Part shown: piece by piece, positions 8,987-17,769 of the stretch
Numbering within the stretch: position 1 is the first letter of the stretch
Layout of the letters: each line of letters opens with the position of its first letter
Assembly (NCBI GenBank): GCA_046351415.1
Contig: JAXLYO010000006.1
Coordinates: forward strand, 124,001 to 188,000
From: JABFRG01 sp046351415
GTDB lineage: Bacteria > Myxococcota_A > Polyangia > Polyangiales > Polyangiaceae
Length of the DNA: 64,000 nucleotides
Direction: 5' to 3'
Notes under the pieces: generated by a model
Seen by the model: only the letters and a program-made list of their open reading frames with translations
The model's database searches: none
Told to the model about the DNA's origin: nothing
Position numbers and translations under genes: made by a program

Positions 8987-9145
8987 TCAGCCGGTGTCCT
9001 TGGGCATGATCATCTTCTTCTTGCCGGTAAGTTCACTCACCGCCTCGTCTCCCAACGTGCCGGCCTTGACCCCGGCAAAGATCTTGAGGCTCTTGACCGT
9101 CAGCTTTTTGGACCTTGCCTTCGCGGGGCGTGATTTCGAACTCAT
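8987..9145 (-). CDS. 52-aa leader-type peptide, putative RiPP precursor lacking Cys
   Basis: The peptide starts at ATG 9145 with AAGGAG about 13 bases upstream; an in-frame start at 9172 would add nine residues. Its N-terminus (ARSKKLTVKSLKIFAGVKAG) shares SKKLTV and the following amphipathic helix with the peptide at 5135. The remainder is short, Lys-rich and ends KKKMIMPKDTG, with three Thr and one Ser after the motif and no Cys. The gene has its own terminator and follows, on the same strand, an uncharacterised 403-aa protein 221 bp upstream. A RiPP precursor is a hypothesis; a small basic protein is the alternative. Confidence 0.5.
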   Translation of the reverse strand: MSSKSRPAKARSKKLTVKSLKIFAGVKAGTLGDEAVSELTGKKKMIMPKDTG

Positions 9146-9366
9146 GGGGGGGAGGACTCCTTGGCTATTCAACTTTCAGACAAGGAGTTTAGCAACGTCC
9201 GTACCACGCCATAGTCAGTCAAAATAGCTCGTCTTTTCGTGACGTCCATGGACGAGACACGCAGATGAATCGAACACGACTGACGTGCACGGGTCCACAC
9301 GTTGTGGATGTATGCTCGACGCTGGCGGCTTCGCTCGGACCCACACGTGCGCGAACGACCCCGCAC

Positions 9367-10578
9367 TCACGCCAGCAGAAAGACGTGCCGGGGCTCTCGC
9401 GCACTGCTCGGCGAAACGCGTGGCGCCTCTGCGAGCAAAGACGCGATGGCTTGGACGACATCGACGGTGAGCAGCTCCTGCAATTCGAGGTGGTGCGCAT
9501 CGGAGATCTTCGTACGCCAACGGCGCGACACGAGCTGACCCACGAGACGCTTTCGTTGCGTCGTTCGGATGAATGGATCTTTCCACGCGCGTTCGAAGTC
9601 CGCGTCCGTTCGCAAACTCATGAACCGAAGGTCGAGCGGGTAACGCGAACCGAACTCGTAGGCTGGGTACTTGGGTGTGGGCATGGGTTCGCTCGCTTGG
9701 GCTTTTCTCCAGAGCCTTTCCCCCACTTCTTTCATGAGTCGCTGCTTCCAGCGCTCACGGAGCGGAATCTCTCCCATGAGAGCCGCAATGTCGTCGTCGT
9801 GGACTTTTGCATCACGAAGAAAGCGAAACCACCTACGCGCATATGCACGTTGCAGCTCGCCGTACTTGAGCTCCTGCGTCAGCCAGTCGCGGAGTTTCGG
9901 ACTGCGCAGCATGTCGCGCTCTCCGAAGCCAATGAGCTCACCCGTACAGTAGAACGTGACCAAGTCGCAGAAGAACGCGAGGCTGTTCGTGTCGAACGTC
10001 TCACGGCCGCGCGCGCGAAAGAGCCTTCGATACTCCGCGTCGTGTTCAGCGCGATAAGACGTCGTGAGGAGATCGCAGCACGTACCGAGCTTGATGATCT
10101 CGTCGAGCTTCACCCGGGAGAGCCACCAATAGTCGACACCAACGGTCGCAACGGCCTCGGACAAGATGTGGCAGAACAAATACGTCTCGAAATTTCCGGC
10201 CGAAATCGGTGCCCGCAAGAAGCCCCTGTGGCTCGGCAGGAGCTCGTAGGCCGTGCCGTAAGCCCAAATGTGCAGATAGTCGTGGAGGATGAAGAGAAGC
10301 TGCGACACGAAGAGGTCGCCCACGTTGAGGTCACGAATACGAGAGGCCGGCATGTCCCGAAGACACCACGCACCGACAGGTGACCCCACGGGGACGTAGA
10401 TCTCGCGAAGGAGCGGGTTGAACCCTGTTGCGACGCTCAGGCCTTTGTAGCCATCCCAGCTCCAATCGATCGCGCGGAAGCGAAAATGCACCGCATCGTC
10501 TGCAAGAAGCGCGTCGAGGAGTGGAAGGCGAAAAGGAAGCTCCGCGAGACGCTTTCGTATGCGTTGGGCGTCGGACAT
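9367..10578 (-). CDS. Uncharacterised 403-aa protein with HDYLHIW motif
   Basis: No known family was recognised. It is a soluble, Arg- and aromatic-rich protein without a signal peptide. The segment FILHDYLHIWAYGTAYE near residue 115, together with ILSEAVATVGVDYWW about 35 residues later, places two His, a nearby Glu and a second Glu on predicted helices. This is an arrangement that could bind a metal, as in ferritin-like or heme-oxygenase-like helical enzymes. The C-terminal third is basic (RKRLVGQLVSRRWRTK). The next gene on the same strand is the 52-aa leader-type peptide, so a role in peptide maturation is possible but unproven. Confidence 0.6.
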   Translation of the reverse strand: MSDAQRIRKRLAELPFRLPLLDALLADDAVHFRFRAIDWSWDGYKGLSVATGFNPLLREIYVPVGSPVGAWCLRDMPASRIRDLNVGDLFVSQLLFILHDYLHIWAYGTAYELLPSHRGFLRAPISAGNFETYLFCHILSEAVATVGVDYWWLSRVKLDEIIKLGTCCDLLTTSYRAEHDAEYRRLFRARGRETFDTNSLAFFCDLVTFYCTGELIGFGERDMLRSPKLRDWLTQELKYGELQRAYARRWFRFLRDAKVHDDDIAALMGEIPLRERWKQRLMKEVGERLWRKAQASEPMPTPKYPAYEFGSRYPLDLRFMSLRTDADFERAWKDPFIRTTQRKRLVGQLVSRRWRTKISDAHHLELQELLTVDVVQAIASLLAEAPRVSPSSAREPRHVFLLA

Positions 10579-10666
10579 CGGCGTATGAAGTTATGCCGCC
10601 GATCGGCGCTTCGTTGCAACCAATCTGCGATTGAATATCGTCACGGCGTGACCGTCGAACTCGCTC

Positions 10667-11974
10667 ATGCGAGTTTCGCGGTCTGCCCTCGCCATTGTGT
10701 TCGCGCTCGGTGCGGAGGGCTGCGTGCTTCCGCGACCCGACGCCAAGCTCGAACCTGAGGAAGGCGCGTTCGTCGCGGTGCTGAGTGGGCAGATGCCCTC
10801 TCCCATCGATACCGTCGCGCGCCACGCATGGATCGTCACTCACCACAGTGGGTCGACACACTTTCGACGCTTCGAGATGGGGGGCGGGAGCGAGCGCGAC
10901 CCGTTCGAAGACTTTGCAGCCGGCGACGTGATGCTTCACGGCAAGCTCGAGATGACGGACGAAGAACTGACCCGCACCGAGGCCTGCCTGAGTACCGCCA
11001 AAGAGGCATACCACAAGAAGCACCCGCACTACTTCCCGATCCCTGGCCCCAACAGCAATACGCTCGTCGCCTTTCTCCTGCGAGAGTGTGACCTCCATGT
11101 GGAGCTACCTGCCACCGCGATTGGTCGCGACTACGCCGGCCCCGTCGGTGCACAGGTGACCGAGTCGGGAACGGGCGTGCAAGTCGGATCGATCCCGCTC
11201 GGCCTTCGCATGGGACTTCGAGAAGGTGTCGAAGTTCAGCTCTTTGGGCTACCCGTCGGTGTCCACACCTATCCTCTCGGTCTCACCGTACCCGTGAACC
11301 CCGGTCGAGTCGGCTTTGCAGACGACGCCCACGTGACCCGCCAGTGCAAGTGCCACGCCGATAGGACGCCCCCGTGGACGCCGGACCGTGGCGTTGGCAA
11401 CGTTGCGATCTTCGGAGCGGGAGGCGGAACGCAAAAGCCTTCCCGCGCTGGCGGGTTCGTCGGGCAAGGAACGGTAGGACTCACGGCACGTGCCATCTAC
11501 GGCGGACGCGTGGGGTACGGCATGGGGCTCGATTTCGGCCTGGGCGTTGGGGCCCCTTTCGGCTTCGCTGGTCACGCGCATTTGTATCCGGTGGGCATCG
11601 GGTATGCGCTCAGTCCAACCGGCTACGTGGGCTTCTTCTCCGGCATCGGCACGTCCGGCGTTTCCAGCACCGTGCCCGCAGGTCTCGACCTCCCGCAGGA
11701 GGTGCGCCTCGAATTCGACGTGGGCCGGCGAGCGCGCATCTCCCTGGTCGCAGCCGGCATCTTCGTCGCAGGCGAACCCCGTCGTCGACAAGGTCGACTC
11801 CTCTTCGACGAAACGCGCTTCGGCGCGTACGCGCGCATCGGAAAGCTCCACGTGGAGGACGATTTCATTCTGAGCTCGGGCACCTACTTCGGCTTCGAGC
11901 GCCGCGAGATCATGGGAAGTCCCTACTTGGGAATGGTCTTCGGAACCGAAATCGGGTCCAGTCTCAAGAAGTGA
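10667..11974 (+). CDS. DUF3750-like lipoprotein with C-terminal beta-barrel-like region
   Basis: The 435-aa protein has a short signal peptide ending GAEGC. Residues about 120-150 contain PGPNSNTLVAFLLREC and ELPATAIGRDY, which match the DUF3750 consensus (a conserved family without known activity). The C-terminal 230 residues are Gly-rich with alternating hydrophobic residues (GFVGQGTVGLTARAIYGGRVGYG and similar), like an outer-membrane barrel or a glycine-rich surface domain. It is transcribed divergently from the 403-aa protein, with only 88 bp between the starts. Whether the two halves are a fixed fusion in the family cannot be told here. Confidence 0.7.
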   Translation: MRVSRSALAIVFALGAEGCVLPRPDAKLEPEEGAFVAVLSGQMPSPIDTVARHAWIVTHHSGSTHFRRFEMGGGSERDPFEDFAAGDVMLHGKLEMTDEELTRTEACLSTAKEAYHKKHPHYFPIPGPNSNTLVAFLLRECDLHVELPATAIGRDYAGPVGAQVTESGTGVQVGSIPLGLRMGLREGVEVQLFGLPVGVHTYPLGLTVPVNPGRVGFADDAHVTRQCKCHADRTPPWTPDRGVGNVAIFGAGGGTQKPSRAGGFVGQGTVGLTARAIYGGRVGYGMGLDFGLGVGAPFGFAGHAHLYPVGIGYALSPTGYVGFFSGIGTSGVSSTVPAGLDLPQEVRLEFDVGRRARISLVAAGIFVAGEPRRRQGRLLFDETRFGAYARIGKLHVEDDFILSSGTYFGFERREIMGSPYLGMVFGTEIGSSLKK

Positions 11975-12155
11975 AGGCCGGCGGGCGAAAGCGTGTCCCA
12001 CATGCGCCCCGAACACGCCGTGTGTCAGCCCGAACGGCAAAGGTGTCACGCGTTTGCATATCTTGAGAGCGTTCGTTCTCGAGGCCATCTTCGAAGTATT
12101 CAACGACCTGCCGCCCCCGAGAAGTCACTCGAGGGTCCTTCGAAGGAGAGCCAAC

Positions 12156-13214
12156 ATGATGTCCCCCAAGTCCGGAATCGTCGCTTTCGCTGCCCTCTTC
12201 GCTTCGTCCGTTTTGGCGTGCAGTAGCACAACGGTTTCCAAAGGTGGTTCGTCCGAGACCTCTGATGCGTCGTCCTCCTCGAACGCGGACGGTGGAAGCG
12301 CGCCCCTCTCCGCGACGACCCGCATTTACGCAACCGTGGTCTCGCACAACGAGCAGGACTCGAATGCCGCCTGCAAACAGGGCCCCAACCATGATGCCGC
12401 GAAGTTCGCTGCGAATCGCGTGCTCCTCAAGAAGGTCATCGACGGAGTGGTGCAGCGCGGCGCAGCATACGACTTCCAGAACGACTTTGCCTATCTCCGC
12501 GCCATCGACCAGTACGAGACCGAAACGCAACGAAGCGAGACGGGCGGCAAGAGCATCATTGGGTATGCAGCCACCGTTTCTCCGGAACACGTGGCCGTCG
12601 ACGTGCACCACCACCTCGGCGGACTGGGCAACGACGAGAACTGGGCTGACGTGGCCGCACACTTGAACGCACTCGGCGCTCCGGACAACGGCGTCGTGGG
12701 AGGCTTCATTTCGAGCCCCGAAGCCAACGCCGAGATCGACCTCATGCGTGGGTATGCGCAGTCGGGAGTCGTTTCGCTGAAGACCTGGAACGGGTCCTCG
12801 AAGACTTGGTATCCGAAGATTCTCTGGGGCGGCGGCACGGCTGGTCATACCGCCGACGCAGAGGCATCCGGCGTATGGCGACCCAAGAGCAACGCTGCCT
12901 TCTACACAGATGACGCGTCTTCCAACCTGCCCAACGTCGCAAACTTCCGTGGCAACGTCGACTACAGCGGCCTGGCCGAGCTCGTGTCCATGTACAAGGC
13001 AGGTCAGCTCGAGACGGGCAAGATGTACACAGTGACGCTCATGCTCAATCAATGCGAACTCAGCGAAGCGTCTGTCTCTGCAGTGCTCGCGGAGATCGAC
13101 AAGTACAAGACCGAGACCGCTGCGGGCTGGCTTGCGTGGAAGACGCTGCCTGGCATCGTGTCGGACTGGGAGAACGTGTACGGGCGAGCGCCGCAAATCC
13201 ACTTTGCAGAGTGA
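12156..13214 (+). CDS. Lipoprotein of unknown function with HHH motif
   Basis: The 352-aa protein starts after a strong ribosome site (GAAGGAGAG); the frame stays open to 12054 upstream but the site and lipobox (VLAC) fix the start. A Ser-rich tether (STTVSKGGSSETSDASSSSN) follows the Cys. The rest resembles a secreted globular enzyme-like domain with VSHNEQD near the start, VDVHHHLGGLGNDENW about one third in, and SGVWRPKSNAAFYTDD later. The His and Asp/Asn-rich strands hint at a polysaccharide-deacetylase- or metal-hydrolase-like fold, but no signature is complete enough to name. It appears monocistronic. Confidence 0.7.
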   Translation: MMSPKSGIVAFAALFASSVLACSSTTVSKGGSSETSDASSSSNADGGSAPLSATTRIYATVVSHNEQDSNAACKQGPNHDAAKFAANRVLLKKVIDGVVQRGAAYDFQNDFAYLRAIDQYETETQRSETGGKSIIGYAATVSPEHVAVDVHHHLGGLGNDENWADVAAHLNALGAPDNGVVGGFISSPEANAEIDLMRGYAQSGVVSLKTWNGSSKTWYPKILWGGGTAGHTADAEASGVWRPKSNAAFYTDDASSNLPNVANFRGNVDYSGLAELVSMYKAGQLETGKMYTVTLMLNQCELSEASVSAVLAEIDKYKTETAAGWLAWKTLPGIVSDWENVYGRAPQIHFAE

Positions 13215-13567
13215 GGGTATGAGGGTCTCCCGGTCAGTGCGATGCCTTCGCGGAGCTATGGGTGAACGAGTACCTCGACCGAACGTGGCTCGGTGAGGAC
13301 TGTTCGGTGACGGCCGGCCCTTCGATGGAGTCATCGCGCCCCGTGAGCCGCTTGATACACGCGGAAGCCCAAGGAGCCTCGCAGCACGTTCAGGTGCGCG
13401 AGGCTTTCGCGTTCCATGGGCAAGGCCGCCGCTAGAACGTACGGATACACGCACCGATACACCCCGATACAGGGTGAGACAGTCCGAAATCATCGGTGAT
13501 TTCGAGGTGTCTGCAATGGAACGCCCTCTGCAATGTCTCCATCTGAAACCACATCTAGGAGACCTTC
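13215..13567. other. 353-bp intergenic region
   Basis: No gene was seen. A hairpin with 7-bp arms (13376-13382 and 13398-13404) followed by TTTCGCGTT may end the upstream transcript. Three GATACAC/GATACAG words lie between 13354 and 13470, the last two 10 bp apart, of unknown meaning. Confidence 0.35.
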
Positions 13568-15772
13568 ATGTTCCAACGTACTTCTGCTCTCTGTCTTCTC
13601 GTTCTTGCTTCGATGGGCGCCGCCTGCGCCGCCCCTGCCGCCACGGATGTCGAAGCTCCCGTGGCCCCCGTCGCCTCTGCCGACCCAATGCGCAGCAACA
13701 CGGATACGCTTCTCGAAGCGGGCCGCGACAAGCGAGCGACGCTCGAAGCGAAGACGCACATCACCGGGTCCTCGCTCAATCCATACGACGTAGCCTGGGA
13801 AGCGCTCTCGATGTTCGTCGTGGACCCGCTCATGGGCTACGTGAAGGGCAAAGGGGAAGCACAGATCATGGAGCTCGTGCCTTTCGCCGATGCAACGGAT
13901 CGGCGTCTCGAAGTACTGAGCCTCAAGATGGATGCGCTCCTCGCCGCGCAGAAGGACATGAAAGACTCCATCGATGGCCTGAAGACTGCACTCGGCGCGA
14001 GTACGGCCTTTCTGACCGCGCAAAGCAACCAATCGAACCTCATCGGCTACATGGCCCCGATTACCGCGGCCGCCGAAACGACTTCTACCGCAGGCCTCTC
14101 CTACTACCTCTCCGGCAAACCCGCGAAGTCGTCACAAGCGCAGCTCGAGAGCGACATGCAAACATTCATCGACAAGAATTCTCAGGTCGAAATGAGCAAG
14201 GCCATGAGCTCGATCGCAGGCGTCGGGAAGTCTTCCGAGTATTTCCCTGCGATTGCGCGGTACGCCGCCCTTACGCGCAACAAACGCTCGAACTTCGAGT
14301 CGATGCAGCTGCTCCAGACGGCCTACCTCAACATCGCGATGCGTCAGATTACCGCGCTCAAGCTCATGGCGCAGCGAGACCAGTTCATCGTGTACCTCAA
14401 GGAGGATGGCTGGGAAGCGGAGCATCGCGTCTTCGACGACGGCATGGGCGGCGGCGTTCAGGTGGACTACCTCCAGTACATGCGCGACGTCGCTGATTCG
14501 TACGTCAGCGCGTCTGTGGCACTGGCAGGCATGCTGAGCGGAGACAGCGTGAACAACGCAACGAGCGACACCGGCAACGTGGTCCTCGCGCCGGAGATCG
14601 GCCAAGCGCTGGCACTCGCCGTCGCGAGCGCGCGCGGCGTGGCCGGCGAGTCGGCCGCAAGCCTTCAAGCCGCCACCTCGGGACAATCGATGGCTCGCGT
14701 CGTCGTTCTGAGCCGCGGTAACGATGCAACGCTCGCCAACGACAAGAAGCAATCGGCGATCACGTTCGTGTCCGGCACAGCGCGCGCCAACGGAGCCGAC
14801 GTTGCCCTCGTCGGCTCGGTCGCCACCTCTATCATCGGCAGCAGCGGCGGCACGTGTCTGTCGGGTGCGCTCATGCGGACGGACGGCGATGCCAAAGGAG
14901 AGGTGCGCTTGGAGCTCTCGAATGCTTGGCGTTTGACAGAGGTAAGCGCTCCCCTTCCGAGCGGCGCAAGCAAAGCCACCGTTGTACTCAGCGTCAACGG
15001 CATGAAGGTTCCCGTCGACGTGTCCGTAACCTCCGCCGACACGTCGGACGCGACGACACAAAGTGGCTACGGATTCCTCGACCTTCGCTTTGCGGGTCGA
15101 GCCGCGAACGCCACCCTCGATGCTCAGGCATCATCCAACATGTTCCGGACGACGTGGTCCACCTTCGGCGACAGCGTCCTGCGAAACGGAGCCATCAGCG
15201 CAACGGCTGCCTCTCTCGCTGGTGGCGATGCGAGTGCAGGGGCAGATCAGTGGGTTCGCTTGAATGTGAAGGTGAACAACAGCGTGCGCGGCGCCAAGCT
15301 CTGGACCGTGAGCCGCGGAAGCGTCGCCATGAACCTTCAATACAACCCGTCGAGTCCCAACAGTGCCTGGAGAAACGATTGCAGCCTCCAAGGCGACGAG
15401 CAACGCACTTCTGTCACTTCGATGATCTCCTTCGGAGGTACGGTGCTCTTCGGCAGCAAGGATACCTTTGCGAGCCACGTCATCCCGAGCACCGGGTGCA
15501 CGAAGGACGCAAACTTCGTCTACAGGCTCTACCAGCCGATGGATGGTACGACGACCTACGCCAAACGCGAGGACCTGGCGAGGCAAGTGCGAGCGACCAA
15601 CTGGAAGGTCTCCGAGAACACGGTGGACTTGACGCCTGGCATCACTTCCCTCGTGCTCGATGCAGGATACAACAATATTCGTGGCCTCGAAGGAGACCCC
15701 CGGAGGCGTTTCATCGAATCCGACGTCCAACTCGGAGCCTTCAGCGTCTTCGTGGAAGGGGATGGCTCCTGA
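13568..15772 (+). CDS. Large secreted protein, helical N-terminal half and beta-rich C-terminal half
   Basis: This 734-aa protein has a lipoprotein-type signal (MGAACA) and no recognised domain. Residues about 50-330 are strongly helical with long amphipathic segments (ALLAAQKDMKDSIDGLKTAL, KLMAQRDQFIVYLKEDGW) and a Gly/Ala/Ser-rich stretch near 350-400 that could insert in a membrane. The C-terminal 300 residues are beta-rich and Ser/Thr-rich. This layout recalls helical pore-forming or insecticidal toxins with beta lectin-like tails, but the comparison is by shape only. It has its own upstream gap and no obvious partner gene. Confidence 0.6.
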   Translation: MFQRTSALCLLVLASMGAACAAPAATDVEAPVAPVASADPMRSNTDTLLEAGRDKRATLEAKTHITGSSLNPYDVAWEALSMFVVDPLMGYVKGKGEAQIMELVPFADATDRRLEVLSLKMDALLAAQKDMKDSIDGLKTALGASTAFLTAQSNQSNLIGYMAPITAAAETTSTAGLSYYLSGKPAKSSQAQLESDMQTFIDKNSQVEMSKAMSSIAGVGKSSEYFPAIARYAALTRNKRSNFESMQLLQTAYLNIAMRQITALKLMAQRDQFIVYLKEDGWEAEHRVFDDGMGGGVQVDYLQYMRDVADSYVSASVALAGMLSGDSVNNATSDTGNVVLAPEIGQALALAVASARGVAGESAASLQAATSGQSMARVVVLSRGNDATLANDKKQSAITFVSGTARANGADVALVGSVATSIIGSSGGTCLSGALMRTDGDAKGEVRLELSNAWRLTEVSAPLPSGASKATVVLSVNGMKVPVDVSVTSADTSDATTQSGYGFLDLRFAGRAANATLDAQASSNMFRTTWSTFGDSVLRNGAISATAASLAGGDASAGADQWVRLNVKVNNSVRGAKLWTVSRGSVAMNLQYNPSSPNSAWRNDCSLQGDEQRTSVTSMISFGGTVLFGSKDTFASHVIPSTGCTKDANFVYRLYQPMDGTTTYAKREDLARQVRATNWKVSENTVDLTPGITSLVLDAGYNNIRGLEGDPRRRFIESDVQLGAFSVFVEGDGS

Positions 15773-15814
15773 GCAAGGCCAGCAAGAAGACGTTTCGTTC
15801 GAGTTCGTGCCCGC

Positions 15815-16600
15815 TCAGCTTCCGCCCTGCCTGGTCGGGACTTCTGCGGGCACGGCACTGTGGGTTCCGAGCTTCACTTCCGAATCGCTTACAGTGAACT
15901 CGTCACCATCGTTGCCTTCGAGAAACTTGCAGCCGGATTCGTAGTTCATGGTGCTGGGCCTCTCGATGAACCCCTTTAGCGTCGCCTTTCCGAGGGGAAG
16001 CGTGCCGAAGAGAGTCACGTTTCGGAACTCTAGGTCGGTCCGATTCGCGGTCGATGCCTCACCCGGAACGACGAAGCCTTCGTTCGAGGAGGTGAATGAC
16101 CCCTGCTTCGGAGCAGCATCGACGAACTCGGTCGACCTCCCCGTGACGTCGTCTTTCGTGAGCTTGCGAGAGTCGAACTTGAGTGCGCTGATCGTCACCG
16201 TCAGCTTTCCGTCTACCTTGCTTTCCGTCGCGTAGAAGCGAAGCCCCTCCGACATGCGCGTCGATTCGAGACCGCCACAGACGAGAAGATAGGCGGGGGC
16301 CAGCTTCTTCGGCCTTGGACAGCAGTAGCCGTCCGCGAGTACGGAGCGCTTGCATGCCGAGGGAGGTGTTCCTGCATCCATGTCGCAGACGTAGAGTGTT
16401 TCGTCGGGCGTGCAGTAGCCGGAGGCCACCTGCGGCGCCTGTTCAGCGCAGGTGCTGGGAATGGGAGAGGTCACACTGCCGTCGAGTGACACACCTCCGT
16501 CCAAGTCAGCCGTAGTCAGCCCCGTCTGACTGCTCCCGGACGAGCAGTGCAGCGACAATCCGAGGAAGAGTCCGAGTAGCGCGGTCGAAGAGAGACGCAT
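15815..16600 (-). CDS. Lipoprotein of the CSSGSSQTG family (paralogue of 38281-39054)
   Basis: The 261-aa product has a signal peptide ending LHC and opens CSSGSSQTGLTTADLDGG. It aligns along its length with the protein at 38281-39054: shared IPSTC---(A/G)PQV, CKR-V---GYCCP, LLVC, a DGKL segment and a final EV-LG/F-S--V pattern. Nine Cys suggest a disulfide-stabilised extracellular domain. No known family was recognised, and two copies 22 kb apart imply a lineage-specific paralogue group. Neighbours give no functional hint. Confidence 0.75.
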   Translation of the reverse strand: MRLSSTALLGLFLGLSLHCSSGSSQTGLTTADLDGGVSLDGSVTSPIPSTCAEQAPQVASGYCTPDETLYVCDMDAGTPPSACKRSVLADGYCCPRPKKLAPAYLLVCGGLESTRMSEGLRFYATESKVDGKLTVTISALKFDSRKLTKDDVTGRSTEFVDAAPKQGSFTSSNEGFVVPGEASTANRTDLEFRNVTLFGTLPLGKATLKGFIERPSTMNYESGCKFLEGNDGDEFTVSDSEVKLGTHSAVPAEVPTRQGGS

Positions 16601-16686
16601 GGGAGAGAGATACGGGTAGGCTGCACACTTTCCTTCCGCGATGGCATCACAAGTGAGATCACGGGATGGCGCGAGAATGATCCATT

Positions 16687-16721
16687 TTGGAGCACGCGCT
16701 CGTCGATCGTTGACGCTCCAA
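16687..16721. promoter_or_regulatory. Conserved inverted repeat TTGGAGC-N21-GCTCCAA upstream of peptide copy 1
   Basis: Perfect 7-bp arms at 16687-16693 and 16715-16721 are also intact in copy 2 (17339-17345, 17367-17373) although neighbouring bases have changed. It sits about 205 bp before the ATG. A regulator-binding site or RNA hairpin is possible; retention by recent duplication alone is the null explanation. Confidence 0.4.
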
Positions 16722-16924
16722 CTACGGCTGTTGCACGAGCTTCAACATGCGTTTCCGCGCTGGATACGTAATGTCCGATACTACGTGCCCGGAGCCGCCG
16801 TTGGAGGTGGAACGGAGAATGCAATGACTGTCTTACGACAGAGCGACGCTGCAAACGTATGCGCTCAGCGCCTCTGGCACTCCCTCACAGCACACACCAC
16901 CCACAAGATTTCGGAGACGCCACC

Positions 16925-17092
16925 ATGAACAACAACAAGAAGAACGACCTCAGCCTCAACCTTCGTCGCGTGCGCAAGAGCCTCCGAACGGACGTCAACA
17001 CCGGCGGCGCAGGTGGTAGCCGCACGCAGTGTGGTGGCACGATGTGTTTGTCCTACACGAACGGCGACTCGTACACGCCTGACCAAAACTAG
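16925..17092 (+). CDS. 55-aa leader-type peptide, putative RiPP precursor, copy 1
   Basis: The peptide begins after a CGGAG site ten bases upstream. It has a basic amphipathic leader-like segment (KKNDLSLNLRRVRKSLRTDV), a Gly-rich hinge (NTGGAGG) and a core of roughly 25 residues with two Cys, three Ser and several Thr (QCGGTMCLSYTNGDSYTPDQ). The layout matches RiPP precursors of the L-S-L-leader type. An identical protein is encoded by copy 2 at 17579. No modification enzyme lies nearby; the only LanC-like gene in the window is 45 kb away. The coding call is strong because all differences between copies are synonymous. Confidence 0.7.
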   Translation: MNNNKKNDLSLNLRRVRKSLRTDVNTGGAGGSRTQCGGTMCLSYTNGDSYTPDQN

Positions 17093-17578
17093 TTCGAGCG
17101 TCACCAACAGCGACTCGCCCCGAGAGCCATGGCTCTGCGGGGCGTTCGTGTTTTTGTCCTCATCCACCCTTCGGGAGTTTCTCCGTGTACGCGACTTCCG
17201 CTCGGCGCCCGCCCTTCCCGCGCCGGGGGCGTTTCGCGCTGCGAGACCATCGCTGACGCGATGCGGAGACAATGCACTCTTTTCCCCACGCGATGGCATC
17301 ACAAGTGAGATCACTGAATGGCGCGAGAACGGTCCATTTTGGAGCACACGCTCGTCGATCGTTGACGCTCCAACTACGGCTGTTGCACGAACTTCAACAT
17401 GCGTTTCCGCGCTGGATACGTAATGTCTGATTCTACGTACTCGGAACCGCCGTTGGAGCTGGAACGGAGAATGCAATGACTGTCCTACGACAGAGCGACG
17501 CTGCAAACGTATGCGCTCAGCGCCTCTGGCACCCACTCTCACACCACACACCACCCACAAGATTTCGGAGACGCCACC
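17093..17578. other. 486-bp region between the two peptide copies
   Basis: It contains the copy 1 terminator (17116-17156), about 130 bp of unique sequence and then the upstream half of copy 2. An open frame that crosses the upstream part in copy 1 is broken by a TGA in copy 2, so that part is not coding. No other gene was seen. Confidence 0.5.
17116..17156 (+). terminator. Rho-independent terminator of peptide copy 1
   Basis: A GC-rich stem (CGCCCCG and AGAGCC pairing with GGCTCT and CGGGGCG, one bulged G) is followed by TTCGTGTTTTT. It starts 24 bp after the stop codon and is duplicated with the gene. Confidence 0.85.
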
Positions 17579-17746
17579 ATGAACAACAACAAGAAGAACG
17601 ACCTCAGCCTCAACCTTCGTCGCGTGCGCAAGAGCCTCCGGACGGACGTCAACACCGGCGGCGCAGGTGGTAGCCGCACGCAGTGTGGTGGCACGATGTG
17701 TTTGTCTTACACGAACGGCGACTCGTACACACCCGACCAAAACTAG
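17579..17746 (+). CDS. 55-aa leader-type peptide, putative RiPP precursor, copy 2
   Basis: The protein is identical to copy 1 at 16925-17092. The four base differences in the gene fall at third codon positions: CGA to CGG (Arg), TCC to TCT (Ser), ACG to ACA (Thr) and CCT to CCC (Pro). The ribosome site and 20 bases before the ATG are unchanged, while the bases just upstream of these carry an indel cluster. Keeping an identical product while the DNA drifts argues that both copies are expressed and selected. Confidence 0.7.
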   Translation: MNNNKKNDLSLNLRRVRKSLRTDVNTGGAGGSRTQCGGTMCLSYTNGDSYTPDQN

Positions 17747-17769
17747 TTCGAGCGTCACCAACAGCGACT

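Larger units (their letters stand above)
16636..17156 (+). repeat. Tandem duplication unit, copy 1 (peptide cassette)
   Basis: About 520 bp carrying a long upstream region, the first 55-aa peptide gene and its terminator is repeated at 17288-17808 with an offset of 652-654 bp. The coding part differs at four bases, all synonymous; the upstream part differs at about 13 bases plus a small indel cluster just before the ribosome site. Confidence 0.85.

Noticed and set aside
16641..16928. A 95-codon gene upstream of peptide copy 1
   Set aside because: The same frame has a stop codon in copy 2 and no ribosome site, so the region is conserved non-coding DNA.
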